Counted from the stretch's first letter, positions 1-9,647 are shown. The stretch is DNA of 64,000 nucleotides from Liquorilactobacillus sicerae (GCF_029916425.1 NZ_JAHAVQ010000002.1:62001-126000), one strand, 5' to 3'. Notes: generated by a model not told the origin, from the sequence alone. Program-made: numbers and translations.

Positions 1-1575
1 GCCGATGCTAAACTAACTGGAACGATTGGTGTTAGTTTCGGTTCAGCTGGTCCTGGAGCTGTTCATCTTCTAAATGGTCTTTATGACGCCAAGATGGATC
101 ATGTTCCAGTTTTAGCAATCGTTGGTCAATCAGCAACTGCGATAATGAACACCAACTTTTTCCAGGAAATGAATCAAGATCCAATCTTCGCCGATGTAGC
201 AGAATTTCACAAGCAAGTTACCAATGCTGAACAGATTCCTTATGTTATCGATGAAGCTATCCGTTCAGCTTACGCAACTCATTCAGTTTCAGTTGTGATC
301 ATCCCAGACGACCTTTCAGGTCAAGAAATCGAATTTAGCGGTTTTAAGACAGCTCCCATTAAAGCTATCAAACAAGCAATTGCTCCGAAAGCTGAGGATC
401 TTCAAGCGGTTGAACAAGCTTTGAAATCTGCCAAGCATCCGATCCTTTGGGTTGGTAAAGGTGCCTTCAATGCGCGTCAAGAAGTCGTAGCTGTTGCTGA
501 AAAATTCAGTTTGCCTGTGTTATCAACTGCTCCGGCTACTGGCGTGATGCCAACTGATCACCCAAACTTCATGGGTTCCCGTGGTCGGCTGGGAACTAAA
601 CCGGCTTTTGAAGTTTCACAAGCTGCTGATTTAGTTCTCTTCGTTGGTACCAACTTCCCATTTGCTCGTTATTTGCCAGCAGATATTAAATTTGTCCAAG
701 TCAATAACAACTTAGCTGATCTTGGCAAACAGCGTGATGCTGATTTGACCGTTTTGTCAGACGCTAAGCTTTTCTTGCAGGCGTTGCTCCAATTAGATTA
801 TAGCGTTGCTCCAACACCATTTCTAAAAGCAGCCCAAGCTGATAAACGCAACTGGGACAAGTGGCTGCACTCTCTCGCTCAAGATGATCACGCTGGTTTG
901 CGCGCAGAAAGTGTGATGGAAGCAATTAAAGAAAATGCTGCCGCTGATGCCGTCTTTGGTTTAGATGTCGGGAACAATACCGAATGGGCGATTCGCCAGC
1001 TGCCATTAAATCAACAACAGCGTTTCAGCATGTCAGCTTGGTACGGAACGATGGGCTTCGGATTGCCTGCTGGTTTGGCTGGTAAATTAAGTTTTCCTGA
1101 CAAACAGAATTGGACTATCTCCGGTGATGGCGGTTTTGCAATGGTTATGCCCGACTTGTTGACTGAGGTCAAGTATCAGTTACCAGTCATCAACGTGGTC
1201 TTGGAAAATCAGGTTTTGGGTTTTATCCAGCATGAAAAATTATTAGCTAACCAAGCTCCTTATGGAATTGATTTGCAAGGTGCTGATTGGGCTAAAGCTG
1301 CTGAAGGTCTTGGTGCGATCGGCTTGCGGGCAACCAACTTAGCTGAATTAAAAGCAGCTATGCAAAAAATCAATCAGTTGCAAGCTGCCGGCAATCGGCT
1401 GCCAATCGTCCTTGATGCCAAAATCAAGAATGTTGATCCAATTGATACCAGCTTTGTTCCAGTTGAGCGGGCAGTCTTTGGTGATCAAATGGTCGATCAA
1501 TATCGTCAGCAATATGATGTAGCTGAGGATCAACAACCTGCCTTCAGTCAATTATTAGCAAAATTTAACGCCTAG
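1..1575 (+). CDS. pox: Pyruvate oxidase, 3' part (5' end outside window)
   Basis: Thiamine-diphosphate and FAD enzyme that oxidises pyruvate with oxygen and phosphate to acetyl phosphate, CO2 and H2O2, in the cytosol. The reading frame is open from base 1, so the start codon lies upstream; 524 codons remain of a family usually near 580-600 residues. The visible part opens with the end of the N-terminal Pyr domain (SFGSAGPGAVHLLNGLYDA). A central FAD-binding domain follows, then the C-terminal ThDP/Mg domain with the GDGGF motif encoded near base 1123 and the following VVLEN segment. A strong terminator follows the stop. An acetolactate-synthase-like relative is possible, but the Pox-type sequence LPADIKFVQVNNN and the C-terminus favour pyruvate oxidase. 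Confidence 0.9.
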   Translation, partial: ADAKLTGTIGVSFGSAGPGAVHLLNGLYDAKMDHVPVLAIVGQSATAIMNTNFFQEMNQDPIFADVAEFHKQVTNAEQIPYVIDEAIRSAYATHSVSVVIIPDDLSGQEIEFSGFKTAPIKAIKQAIAPKAEDLQAVEQALKSAKHPILWVGKGAFNARQEVVAVAEKFSLPVLSTAPATGVMPTDHPNFMGSRGRLGTKPAFEVSQAADLVLFVGTNFPFARYLPADIKFVQVNNNLADLGKQRDADLTVLSDAKLFLQALLQLDYSVAPTPFLKAAQADKRNWDKWLHSLAQDDHAGLRAESVMEAIKENAAADAVFGLDVGNNTEWAIRQLPLNQQQRFSMSAWYGTMGFGLPAGLAGKLSFPDKQNWTISGDGGFAMVMPDLLTEVKYQLPVINVVLENQVLGFIQHEKLLANQAPYGIDLQGADWAKAAEGLGAIGLRATNLAELKAAMQKINQLQAAGNRLPIVLDAKIKNVDPIDTSFVPVERAVFGDQMVDQYRQQYDVAEDQQPAFSQLLAKFNA

Positions 1576-1587
1576 ATTTAATTAACC

Positions 1588-1624
1588 AAAACAGCAGAAC
1601 TGACAATCAGTTCTGCTGTTTTTG
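1588..1624. terminator. Bidirectional terminator between pox and yhaN
   Basis: The hairpin has arms acagcagaactga and tcagttctgctgt around a 3-base loop. It is flanked by T-runs on the plus side and A-runs that read as U-runs on the minus side. It separates the convergent pox and yhaN-like genes, and the yhaN stop codon lies inside the right arm. Confidence 0.85.
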
Positions 1625-4222
1625 ATTTGGGATTCGACTTGGATGACAAGTCAGATAAATCAACTGATGATGACGACCGAGCTCTTGCAATAACTTCAGA
1701 CCACCTTGCAATTTTGCTTGATCCAGATTGACAAATGGATCATCAAAAATAATTAGTGGCTGTTCATTTGGATACATGGCATCAATTAATGCCATCCGCC
1801 GACAAATTCCAATCAGGTCTTGGTAGCCTTCACTTAAGAACTCAATCTCATGCCTAGTTCCCGCTTCTTTGGCTGTCATTTTTAATTTTGAATCCATTTG
1901 ATATTCATGCTGATCATCGGTTGCTAATAAAGTATGATAGTGATCAAAGGCTTGTTTCAACGGCTGCATATAACGCGCTGAGAAATTATCTTTAGCTTTA
2001 GTCAAGTATTTATCAGTAGCCTTCACAATTTGATAACGCCTGGTTAATGTTTGCAGCTGAGCCTGTAATTGCTGTAACTGATCCTCAAGCTTTTCAAGGT
2101 CTTGTAATTGCTGCTGCAATTTTGTTTGCCGATCCAACAAAGTTTTGAAATGCTCATTTGCATCATCGAGCTGTTGTTGGTTAACCTCAAATAATTCATT
2201 TAACGCTGCTAAAGACCTAGTTTGATTGGTGTTTGTCAAAAGTGGTTGCGGTAAACTATTTTTTTGCTGAAAATCTTTAAGTTGGACCATTTGCCGCTGC
2301 AATGTTCGTTCAAGTTCTTGAATCTTAAGAACATTATCCCGCAAGCCTTGCAAGTCAATTTCTAGCGGCAAAGCATATTGAGTTAAGAAGGCTTGCTGCT
2401 GAGCTTGGAGAGTTTGCAGTTGCTGCTGAGCTGCTTTTAATTTAAGCACTTGCTGATTTAATTTACGCGCTTGCTGCCAATTGAAGTTCAGCGCTTGCAG
2501 ACAAGTCGGAATTTCAGCTGGCGCAGCAGGACGCAGTTGATAAAGCCCTAAAAAGTCTTTGATTTCTTGTAGCAGTTGCTGGTTTTGAAAAATTGCGGGA
2601 TCGTGCTGCAAAGTTTGCTGTCGTTGTAAAAGTTTTTGATATTGTTGATATCTGATTTTAACTAACGGCAGTTGCGTTGCGACCTCAGCCAGCGGCCAAT
2701 CAAATTGCAAGCGCAGCAAATTACTTTGCAAATTGGCGGCAGCTTGCTGATTTAGTTTCTGGAATTGAACAAGTTGAGTTGATAAAGCACCCGTTTTCGC
2801 TTTGTTAGACTGATTTGAAAGCCTTTTGATCTGCCGGTTAAACCAGAATCCCCCCAGCGCTGCTAGCAATAAGAAAACCATCCCCAACATTCCTTGATGA
2901 TTGATAAAGCTGATAAGTGCTAGCAAAATACTCCCTAGTGTGGCCCACAATCCCCACTTGGTTGGTGTAGGCTGAACAGGTCGTTGCGGCTGAGCAGCCA
3001 ATTTTGCTTGGACCTTTTGAATTTGATTCAAACTAGTTTGATACTGCTGCCAGTTTTCCTCAACTTGCTGCAACTGATCAGTCGATAATTGATGCTGGGT
3101 AAAATATCGCCGATCAGTTTGCAGTTGCTGCTGTTCTTGCTGGGAAAGCTGTTGCTGATCAATTTTTTGCTGCTGATTTTGCCAAGTTTGATACTGCTGC
3201 TGTTGATTAGCTAGTTGTCTGGCTGTCAGCTCGTGAACGGAAAATAATTCGTGCCAAGTATGATAATCAGTCTGCTCTTGGTCTGAAAATTGCAGTTGGC
3301 TAACCAGTTGCTGTAAACTCTTAAGCTGATCATGTCTAGTCTGGAGTTGTTGAACGTCAGTTAGCTTCGGCACCCCTGCTGGAAATTGCTGCTTGATTTT
3401 GGTCAGCTGCTGCTTAGTATTTGTTAACTGATCTTTAAGAGCTTGATATTTATTTTGGATCAGCTGTTGATCTTTGAGTTGACTTGCCCGGCGAATCTCC
3501 TGTTGAATGACAGTTTGTTTAGTTTGCAATTGCTGTTTAACGTACTTTTCTTTTTGTAATTCATTACGAATAACCGTAGCTTGCTGCAGCAAAGTCGACT
3601 TGTTTGCTAAGTGCGACTTGATCTTAGCCGTCTGGATCGTCAACTGATTGATCTTTCCAGTCTTGCGTTTGGGAGTTAAATGATTCAAAACCTGTTTTAA
3701 ATTATCCTTGACAAGCTGATAACTGTTGATATCTGCTTGCTCATCAGCCAAATTGCCAATCTTAGCACTAATTCCGGGAGTAACATCAGTTTGACAGTTC
3801 TGTTGGGCAATGTACAAAGTGCGGGTAAAAGACTCCCGGTCGATTCCAAATAGTTTCTCTCCCAACTGATTAGGAAAATCAGCTGAAGGCAAATTGGTCA
3901 GGGCATCAATCAAAACCACGGTATCTTGGCTTGGTTTGCTGCCAAAGGTTTTTTCCAGCCGATATTTTTTCCCTTGCTGCTCAAAAACTAATTGTCCACC
4001 ATAAACTCCCTTTTGCCATGGAGCAAAACGCTTTCGTTCATTTTCAATTTTTTTTCTTTTATGCTCATTGATAAAACCATAAAACATCACCGTCAAAAAA
4101 GCCGTCAAAGTTGACTTGCCCCAGCCATTTTCCTCAAAGAAAATATTTAATCCTGGTTGAAAAGCTGTTTGAAAATCGTGCAAACGGCCAAAGTTTTCAA
4201 TCTGACAACTGATCAATCGCAT
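1607..4222 (-). CDS. yhaN: YhaN/SbcC-like AAA ATPase of a DNA repair nuclease
   Basis: Large coiled-coil ATPase (871 aa) of the Rad50/SbcC type, expected to work with the adjacent YhaO-like metallophosphoesterase in DNA end processing. An N-terminal P-loop (NGWGKST, about residues 34-40) and a C-terminal signature and Walker B (LSEGYQDL... LIIFDDPF, about 797-835) bracket long Gln/Leu-rich coiled coils. Two hydrophobic segments lie in the middle (about 424-464); these are characteristic of YhaN and absent from SbcC, and suggest membrane association. The gene starts inside the end of the upstream yhaO-like gene (10-base overlap), so the two are translationally coupled. The Gln richness is real coding sequence, not a repeat artefact. 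Confidence 0.85.
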   Translation of the reverse strand: MRLISCQIENFGRLHDFQTAFQPGLNIFFEENGWGKSTLTAFLTVMFYGFINEHKRKKIENERKRFAPWQKGVYGGQLVFEQQGKKYRLEKTFGSKPSQDTVVLIDALTNLPSADFPNQLGEKLFGIDRESFTRTLYIAQQNCQTDVTPGISAKIGNLADEQADINSYQLVKDNLKQVLNHLTPKRKTGKINQLTIQTAKIKSHLANKSTLLQQATVIRNELQKEKYVKQQLQTKQTVIQQEIRRASQLKDQQLIQNKYQALKDQLTNTKQQLTKIKQQFPAGVPKLTDVQQLQTRHDQLKSLQQLVSQLQFSDQEQTDYHTWHELFSVHELTARQLANQQQQYQTWQNQQQKIDQQQLSQQEQQQLQTDRRYFTQHQLSTDQLQQVEENWQQYQTSLNQIQKVQAKLAAQPQRPVQPTPTKWGLWATLGSILLALISFINHQGMLGMVFLLLAALGGFWFNRQIKRLSNQSNKAKTGALSTQLVQFQKLNQQAAANLQSNLLRLQFDWPLAEVATQLPLVKIRYQQYQKLLQRQQTLQHDPAIFQNQQLLQEIKDFLGLYQLRPAAPAEIPTCLQALNFNWQQARKLNQQVLKLKAAQQQLQTLQAQQQAFLTQYALPLEIDLQGLRDNVLKIQELERTLQRQMVQLKDFQQKNSLPQPLLTNTNQTRSLAALNELFEVNQQQLDDANEHFKTLLDRQTKLQQQLQDLEKLEDQLQQLQAQLQTLTRRYQIVKATDKYLTKAKDNFSARYMQPLKQAFDHYHTLLATDDQHEYQMDSKLKMTAKEAGTRHEIEFLSEGYQDLIGICRRMALIDAMYPNEQPLIIFDDPFVNLDQAKLQGGLKLLQELGRHHQLIYLTCHPSRIPNQKQQN

Positions 4223-5331
4223 TCTTCTAACTCCTCTCCGTTTAAAGCCCGCAAACCGCAGTGTATTATTTGCGTCCTCTGCTGCTCATCTAAGGTCTGA
4301 TCTTGCTGCAATAAACGGACAAATTCACCCTTCAAGGAAATATCACTCAAATATTGATGATAGTCGATGGTAATTTTACTTTGATCAACAACTTTGACAA
4401 AATAATAATCCATTTGCAGATCTTGCTGCAACTGAAGCAAACTGCGTTCACTTGTTTCACTAACACTACCAGTTAAAACGATTTTTAATAAGTCACGTGC
4501 GGAACAAGAACTTAACTGCAATTGTTGACGGACCTGTTTTTCAACCGCCATGGTCGTTTGACAACCAGTAATATCAACTCGAATTTCAAATAGACGCCGC
4601 TGAGCAAAAGGAATAAACTCCGACTGCCATTGATGCGTTTGCTCAGTGAGCGTTAACTCCACAAAACCATGTTCACCTAGTTCATCAAAACCCCGACCTT
4701 CAAGACAGCCAGCATAACAATATTTACCTCTGGGTGGCAGTGAGCCGCTTTGATACTGATGCAGATGACCTAAAGCCAGATAATCAATCGCCTGATTTGC
4801 TAATTGGTTCAAAGCAATATTATCAGCCAAATCGTTATTTTGATATTGAGAAATCTGACCATGTAAAACAACCAAATTAAAATCAGCGGCCTCAAGCTTG
4901 GGGGCTGTTAACGGCGGTTGAAACTGGGGATCATTTATGTTCAAACCCGACACCACTATGCGCCAGTTGTTCAAATTTGCTAATTCATAGCTTTGCCATT
5001 TAGTTCCAAAAGTCAACAAATTAACTGGCAAATGATCGACTGCTTCCAAAAAACTATCAGTTTCATGATTTCCAGGCAAATAATAAAATTTAATTTGCGG
5101 ATGACTTTGAATTTCGTCAAGCACAAGATTTCGAGCAGTGGCGGAAATGATCGGCGTATCAAATAAATCCCCCGCAATAATTAAAGCTACAACTTGTTCA
5201 TTTTGAGCATAATCAACCAAACGTTTAAAATTCCCCAATAATTCAGCTTTACGCTGTCGAGCAAGTTGTGAGGTTAAATGCGTTGTTAAGCGCGAATCCA
5301 AATGCAGATCCGCACAGTGAATAATTTTCAT
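4213..5331 (-). CDS. yhaO: YhaO/SbcD-like DNA repair metallophosphoesterase
   Basis: Calcineurin-like nuclease subunit paired with the YhaN-like ATPase. Metal-binding motifs appear in order: DLHLD near residue 8, GDLFD, PGNHE, LHGQ and GHLHQ, as in Mre11/SbcD. I chose the ATG at 5329-5331 because AAGGAGAG lies 6-7 bases upstream of MKIIHCADLH; a longer in-frame start at 5358 has no comparable site. The product is about 372 aa. It is first in a two-gene operon and its end overlaps yhaN. The C-terminal half is less conserved and probably mediates partner binding (inference). Confidence 0.85.
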   Translation of the reverse strand: MKIIHCADLHLDSRLTTHLTSQLARQRKAELLGNFKRLVDYAQNEQVVALIIAGDLFDTPIISATARNLVLDEIQSHPQIKFYYLPGNHETDSFLEAVDHLPVNLLTFGTKWQSYELANLNNWRIVVSGLNINDPQFQPPLTAPKLEAADFNLVVLHGQISQYQNNDLADNIALNQLANQAIDYLALGHLHQYQSGSLPPRGKYCYAGCLEGRGFDELGEHGFVELTLTEQTHQWQSEFIPFAQRRLFEIRVDITGCQTTMAVEKQVRQQLQLSSCSARDLLKIVLTGSVSETSERSLLQLQQDLQMDYYFVKVVDQSKITIDYHQYLSDISLKGEFVRLLQQDQTLDEQQRTQIIHCGLRALNGEELEECD

Positions 5332-5452
5332 TCTGCTCTCCTTTCCATTGTTTAGCATCTTAATTTGATTGTACTACAAAATGGCCAGCAACATTTTGCA
5401 AGGCCTTCAAGTTTTTTATTTGAATATTCTTACTGCAAAATTAAAATCCAAG

Positions 5453-5480
5453 TTGATTTTTATAATTAAAGCGTTATAAT
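5453..5480 (+). promoter_or_regulatory. Putative oppA promoter
   Basis: TTGATT (5453-5458), a 16-base spacer and TATAAT (5475-5480) match a vegetative sigma promoter. It would give a 5' leader of about 130 bases before oppA. Confidence 0.6.
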
Positions 5481-5488
5481 ATTAGTAA

Positions 5489-5565
5489 TTATTTAATCAT
5501 AATATTAATTGATTAAATAAAAGAGCTTTTAAGTTTGAAAATTAAAATTCAACTTAAAGGTTCTT
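5489..5565 (+). promoter_or_regulatory. Structured 5' leader of oppA
   Basis: Two hairpins lie between the promoter and the oppA ribosome site. The first pairs TTTAATC with GATTAAA (about 5491-5518). The second has arms aagagcttttaagtt (5521-5535) and aacttaaaggttctt (5551-5565), fully paired if G-U pairs are allowed. No long U-run follows, so a terminator is not obvious. Its role, whether mRNA stability or regulation, is unknown. Confidence 0.4.
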
Positions 5566-5616
5566 AATGACCAGCATTAATTTGGGGGTCAAAGTAAAAT
5601 CATAGGGGGAATTTTT

Positions 5617-7239
5617 ATGAAGTTCAAACAGGTTGCAGCTCTATCAGCCGCAGCATTAGTTAGTCTTGCCTTTTTATCAGCTTGTGGCAGTAAAAAAGCT
5701 AACTCGACCAAGCAAGTCTTACATTGGTCAGAGCCGACTGAATTACAAACGCTGGATGTTTCAAAAGTTGTCGATACCGTCAGTTCAGATTCCATTAGTA
5801 ACAGTACTGAAGGTTTATATCGGCTTGGCAAGGACAGCAAAGTTCAGCCGGGTTTAGCAACTAAAACTCAAGTCAGTGACCATGGATTAAAATACACTTT
5901 TACGCTACGCAAAAACAGCAAATGGTCTAATGGCGATCCGGCAACGGCTAAGGATTTTGTTTATTCTTGGCAGCGAACGGTTAATCCTAAAACTGCTTCT
6001 GAATATGCCTATTTATTCGATGGAATCAAAAATGCAACTGCCATTACCGCTGGCAAAAAGCCAGTTTCAACCCTGGGAATCAAAGCAATTGGTAAATATA
6101 AATTAACAGTTACTTTGGATAAAAAAATTCCTTATTTTAAACTGCTGATGGGCTTCACTGTTTTCTTCCCACAAGATCAAAAAGCTGTTAAGCAGTTTGG
6201 TTCAAAATATGGCACAGCCGCTAAGTATATGGTTTATAACGGGCCCTACAAAGTTGTCGGTTGGAATGGTTCGAACTTGAGCTGGAAATTAGTTAAAAAT
6301 AATAATTACTGGGATCATAAAGCTGTCAAATTAAGTAAAATAACTTTCCAAGTTACTAAGAGCAATTCAACAGCTTACAATCTTTATCAAAATAAAAAGT
6401 TAGATGAAGTTTATCTAGACGCGGAACAAGCCAAACAACTGAAAAATAACAAAGATTATGTTTCCTTGAAACAATCACGAACCAATTATCTTGAATTCAA
6501 TCAAACACAAAAATTATTTAAAAACAAAAAGATTCGCCAAGCTATTTCTTATGCTGTCAATCGCCAACAACTAGTTACTAAAGTTTTAGGCAATGGTTCA
6601 GTTGCTTCTAAAAGCATTGTTTCAACTGGCCTGGCTAAGTATCATGGCAAGGATTTTGCTACTGCAGCTGCAACCACTGCTGGTGTCAGTTATAATCAGC
6701 AAAAAGCTAAGCAGCTCTGGAAAGCTGGTCTCAAAGAACTAGGCCTCAAGAAAGCCAGCTTTACCTTGATGGGTGATGACGATGATGTTAGCAAAGCTGT
6801 TACTACTTATTTGCAAAGTCAGCTTGAGACACATTTGCCTGGTTTAAAAGTCAATGTTGAAAATCTGCCAAAGAAAACCCGAATCACCCGAGCAAGCAAT
6901 GGCCAATTTGATGTCGTTTTATCTGGCTGGGCAGCTGATTTCTCAGATCCAATCAGTTTTTTAGACTTATTTACAAAAAACAATTCTTATAATGATGGTA
7001 AATGGGATAATTCAACTTATGACCAATTAGTTACTGCTTCGAAAACAACCGACGTCAATAATCAAGGTAAACGTTGGAACGACTTGGTTCAAGCTTCGAA
7101 GATTTTAAGCAAAGATCAAGGTGTCGCTCCACTGTATCAATTATCACAAGCACAATTACTGCGCAGCGATGTCAAAGGCGTTATTTACAATACCGCTGGT
7201 GTCCAATTCAATTTCAAAAATGCTTACATTGCTAAATAA
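5617..7239 (+). CDS. oppA: Oligopeptide ABC transporter substrate-binding lipoprotein (OppA family)
   Basis: Extracytoplasmic peptide-binding protein of solute-binding family 5 (540 aa). The N-terminus carries a lipoprotein signal with lipobox LSAC at residues 20-23 (C23 lipidated). Family landmarks include the HWSEPTELQTLD start of the mature domain, the LRKNSKWSNGDPATAKDFVYSW block and the C-terminal FDVVLSGWAADFSDP region typical of OppA. The ribosome site AGGGGG precedes ATG. No permease or ATPase genes are adjacent, so this is a stand-alone receptor that would have to use an Opp permease encoded elsewhere. The preferred peptide is not predictable from sequence. Confidence 0.9.
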   Translation: MKFKQVAALSAAALVSLAFLSACGSKKANSTKQVLHWSEPTELQTLDVSKVVDTVSSDSISNSTEGLYRLGKDSKVQPGLATKTQVSDHGLKYTFTLRKNSKWSNGDPATAKDFVYSWQRTVNPKTASEYAYLFDGIKNATAITAGKKPVSTLGIKAIGKYKLTVTLDKKIPYFKLLMGFTVFFPQDQKAVKQFGSKYGTAAKYMVYNGPYKVVGWNGSNLSWKLVKNNNYWDHKAVKLSKITFQVTKSNSTAYNLYQNKKLDEVYLDAEQAKQLKNNKDYVSLKQSRTNYLEFNQTQKLFKNKKIRQAISYAVNRQQLVTKVLGNGSVASKSIVSTGLAKYHGKDFATAAATTAGVSYNQQKAKQLWKAGLKELGLKKASFTLMGDDDDVSKAVTTYLQSQLETHLPGLKVNVENLPKKTRITRASNGQFDVVLSGWAADFSDPISFLDLFTKNNSYNDGKWDNSTYDQLVTASKTTDVNNQGKRWNDLVQASKILSKDQGVAPLYQLSQAQLLRSDVKGVIYNTAGVQFNFKNAYIAK

Positions 7240-7257
7240 TAAAATTCTTTAATAACT

Positions 7258-7349
7258 AAAGAGAGTTGATCTCTGATGTAAATCCAAAGAGTTAGACAAA
7301 AATCTAACTTTGCGAATTCTGCTCAGTATTAAGATCAGCTCTCTTTTTT
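7258..7349. terminator. Long terminator stem between oppA and the metal ATPase
   Basis: Outer arms aaagagagttgatc (7258-7271) and gatcagctctcttt (7333-7346) enclose a smaller gttaga/tctaac hairpin, and a T-run follows at 7343-7349. The branched structure lies between two convergent genes. The metal ATPase stop codon is at 7348-7350. Confidence 0.65.
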
Positions 7350-9465
7350 AACTATTTTTAGTAGAAAACTTGAAAATCGAATATTTTGCCATGATCATTC
7401 TGGCAGCATTTGCAATTGCCAATAAAGTAACACCCACATCAGCAAAAACCGCTTGCCACATGGTTGCCAAACCTAGCGCTCCGAGTAGCAAAAAGATTAT
7501 CTTAATTCCTAAAGCTAGCATAATATTCTGCTTAGCAATTTGATGGGTTTTCTTAGCAATTTTAATTGCTGAGATCAATTTTGCTGGTTCATCAGACATA
7601 ATCACGATATCAGCTGCTTCAATTGCAGCATCTGACCCTCCCGCACCCATGGCAATTCCAAGATCAGCCTGAGCCAAAACTGGTGCATCATTGATTCCAT
7701 CACCAACAAAAGCAAGTTTCTTTTTAGGTGGTATCTGCTGAATAAGCTTTTGCAGTTGAGCAACCTTTTGCTGTGGTAATAATTCAGCAAAGATCTGCTC
7801 AACTCCTAAAAGATTGCCAACTTTTTCAGCAATCTGGCGCCTATCACCGGTCAGCAAAGCCGTCTTCAGTTTAAGTTTCTTAAGTAGTTTGATTGTTTGC
7901 TGACTGTCTGGCCTAATTTCGTCGGTAATTAAAATATAGCCAGCAAACTTTTGATCAATTGCTACGTAAACTACTGTACCGACTTTAGTTTGCTTAGAAA
8001 ATTCAATGTTTTGATTAACAAGCAATTTTTCATTGCCAACCAAAACCTGGTGACCATTGACTTGAGCTTTGATCCCTTGACCAGAAATTTCCTGATAGTC
8101 GAACAATTTGACTGAAAAATTTTTTTGTCCAACAACTGTTTGCAGTGAAAGAGCGATTGGATGAGTTGAAAAGCTTTCCGCCGCTGCCGCAAACTTCAGC
8201 AATTCTTGAGCAGTAAAATTATTACTAGGTTTTAATTCCGTCACTTTGAAATTTCCTTTTGTCAATGTCCCAGTTTTATCGAAAACTATCATTTGCAAAT
8301 CATTCAGTGCTTCCAGATAATTGCTGCCCTTAATAAGAACACCAATTTGTGAAGCGGCGCCGATTCCACCAAAAAAGGTTAGCGGGATCGAAACAACTAA
8401 TGCACATGGGCAAGCAATTACCAAAAAAATCAAGCCACGGTTGATCCATTCTGCCCATGATGCATCCGGCCAAATCAATGGCGGAATAAATGCTAAAGCT
8501 GCAGCTGCTAAAACAACGATTGGCGTATAAATCTTGGCAAACTTCGTAATAAATTTTTCAGTTGGAGCTTTTTGGCTACTGGCATTTTGAACTAAATCTA
8601 AAATTTTGGTTACGGTTCCATCAGCAAATTTCTTAGTAACTTTAACTGTCAACAAGCCATTTTTATTGATCGAACCTGACAAAACCTGATCACCCTTGCT
8701 GACCCTTTGTGGCAAAGACTCCCCTGTCAAGGCAGCCATATCTAATGAAGACTCCCCAGCAACAACTTTTCCATCCAGTGGAACTCTTTCTCCCGGTTTT
8801 ACGATAATCAAATCACCAATTTGAATTTCTTCAGGTTTGACCTGTTTGATACTTGTTGAGCTTTTCAAGTTAGCATAATCCGGCCGAATTGCCATTAACG
8901 CTGATATTGAAGCTTGTGATTTTTTAACTGCTATTGTCTGTAAAAATTCACCTAACTGATAAAAGACGATAACTGCTACTGCTTCTGAATATTCCCCCAA
9001 CATCCATGCTCCAATTGTCGCCAACGTCATTAAAAAATTTTCGTCAAAAAACTTCCCTCGCAAAATATTTTTCCCAGTCGTTAAGAAGATTTGCCAGCCA
9101 GTCAGCAAATAAGCAGTTAAAAATACCACCAATTTAATGTCCGGTGAAAAGTTCCAACCAATACCAATTAAAAAAATAATTGTTCCCAAAGCTAAGGCAA
9201 TTTTGGAAAACTTTTCAATAAGAAAGCTCTGGTGCCACGTCGTCAAAGCAAGCTTTGAATTGTACTTTCGCACAATTTTGTTGACTCGAATAGCCACCCT
9301 TTTTGAATTGCTTGAACTTTTAATCATCAATAATTTATTAGCATAATCAATTTTCACCAAATCAAGTCCGTTTAACTGGTTAAGTTCGGCCTCAATTGCT
9401 TTAGCACAATTAACACAGCATAATTTTTTAAATTTAAATTGGTTTTGCTTGGTCGTTGCAGTCAT
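7348..9465 (-). CDS. zntA: Heavy-metal P1B-type ATPase, Zn/Cd/Pb exporter
   Basis: Integral membrane ATP-driven efflux pump (705 aa). An N-terminal heavy-metal-associated domain has the CVNC metal site (residues 17-20). It is followed by the GESLPQ actuator motif, the CPC transmembrane metal site (about residue 352), the phosphorylated Asp in DKTGTLTKG (about 396), the THP motif and GDGINDAP (about 589). Near the C-terminus, a Lys in GIK and DVG in the last two membrane helices are the signature of subgroup P1B-2, which moves zinc, cadmium or lead, not copper. GGGAGGT precedes ATG. A palindromic operator overlaps its promoter, so a metal-sensing repressor is likely; none is encoded here. Confidence 0.9.
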   Translation of the reverse strand: MTATTKQNQFKFKKLCCVNCAKAIEAELNQLNGLDLVKIDYANKLLMIKSSSNSKRVAIRVNKIVRKYNSKLALTTWHQSFLIEKFSKIALALGTIIFLIGIGWNFSPDIKLVVFLTAYLLTGWQIFLTTGKNILRGKFFDENFLMTLATIGAWMLGEYSEAVAVIVFYQLGEFLQTIAVKKSQASISALMAIRPDYANLKSSTSIKQVKPEEIQIGDLIIVKPGERVPLDGKVVAGESSLDMAALTGESLPQRVSKGDQVLSGSINKNGLLTVKVTKKFADGTVTKILDLVQNASSQKAPTEKFITKFAKIYTPIVVLAAAALAFIPPLIWPDASWAEWINRGLIFLVIACPCALVVSIPLTFFGGIGAASQIGVLIKGSNYLEALNDLQMIVFDKTGTLTKGNFKVTELKPSNNFTAQELLKFAAAAESFSTHPIALSLQTVVGQKNFSVKLFDYQEISGQGIKAQVNGHQVLVGNEKLLVNQNIEFSKQTKVGTVVYVAIDQKFAGYILITDEIRPDSQQTIKLLKKLKLKTALLTGDRRQIAEKVGNLLGVEQIFAELLPQQKVAQLQKLIQQIPPKKKLAFVGDGINDAPVLAQADLGIAMGAGGSDAAIEAADIVIMSDEPAKLISAIKIAKKTHQIAKQNIMLALGIKIIFLLLGALGLATMWQAVFADVGVTLLAIANAARMIMAKYSIFKFSTKNS

Positions 9466-9500
9466 TGTTAATTACCTCCCATCAAGTCAGTTGTTTAACT

Positions 9501-9561
9501 ATAAATGAGTATTTGCTCATATGCTCATTTATATTATAAAACTTACTGAATTAATGGTCAA
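9501..9561 (-). promoter_or_regulatory. Promoter and palindromic operator of the metal ATPase
   Basis: Reading the minus strand, TTGACC (9561-9556), 17 bases and TATAAT (9538-9533) form a strong promoter. Immediately downstream, nested inverted repeats built on AAATGAG/CTCATTT and TGAG/CTCA occupy 9503-9530. This layout, with an AT-rich palindrome at the transcription start, is what ArsR/SmtB/CadC-type repressors use at metal efflux genes. The identity of the repressor is inference. Confidence 0.7.
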
Positions 9562-9581
9562 CAAAATTATTGCTCCACAAT

Positions 9582-9622
9582 AAAAAAACTGAAACAAATT
9601 TTTGAATTGTCCCAGTTTCAGA
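9582..9622 (-). terminator. Terminator after the small membrane-protein genes
   Basis: On the minus strand the hairpin CTGAAAC/GTTTCAG is followed by seven U. It lies just below the two small open reading frames at 9648-9927 and shows that something is transcribed toward it. Confidence 0.7.
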
Positions 9623-9647
9623 AGCTTTAGATCAAGCCTACCTAATT

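Noticed and set aside
5589-5857. Frames overlapping the oppA start on both strands
   Set aside because: Shadows of oppA; the OppA signal peptide and ribosome site settle the true frame.
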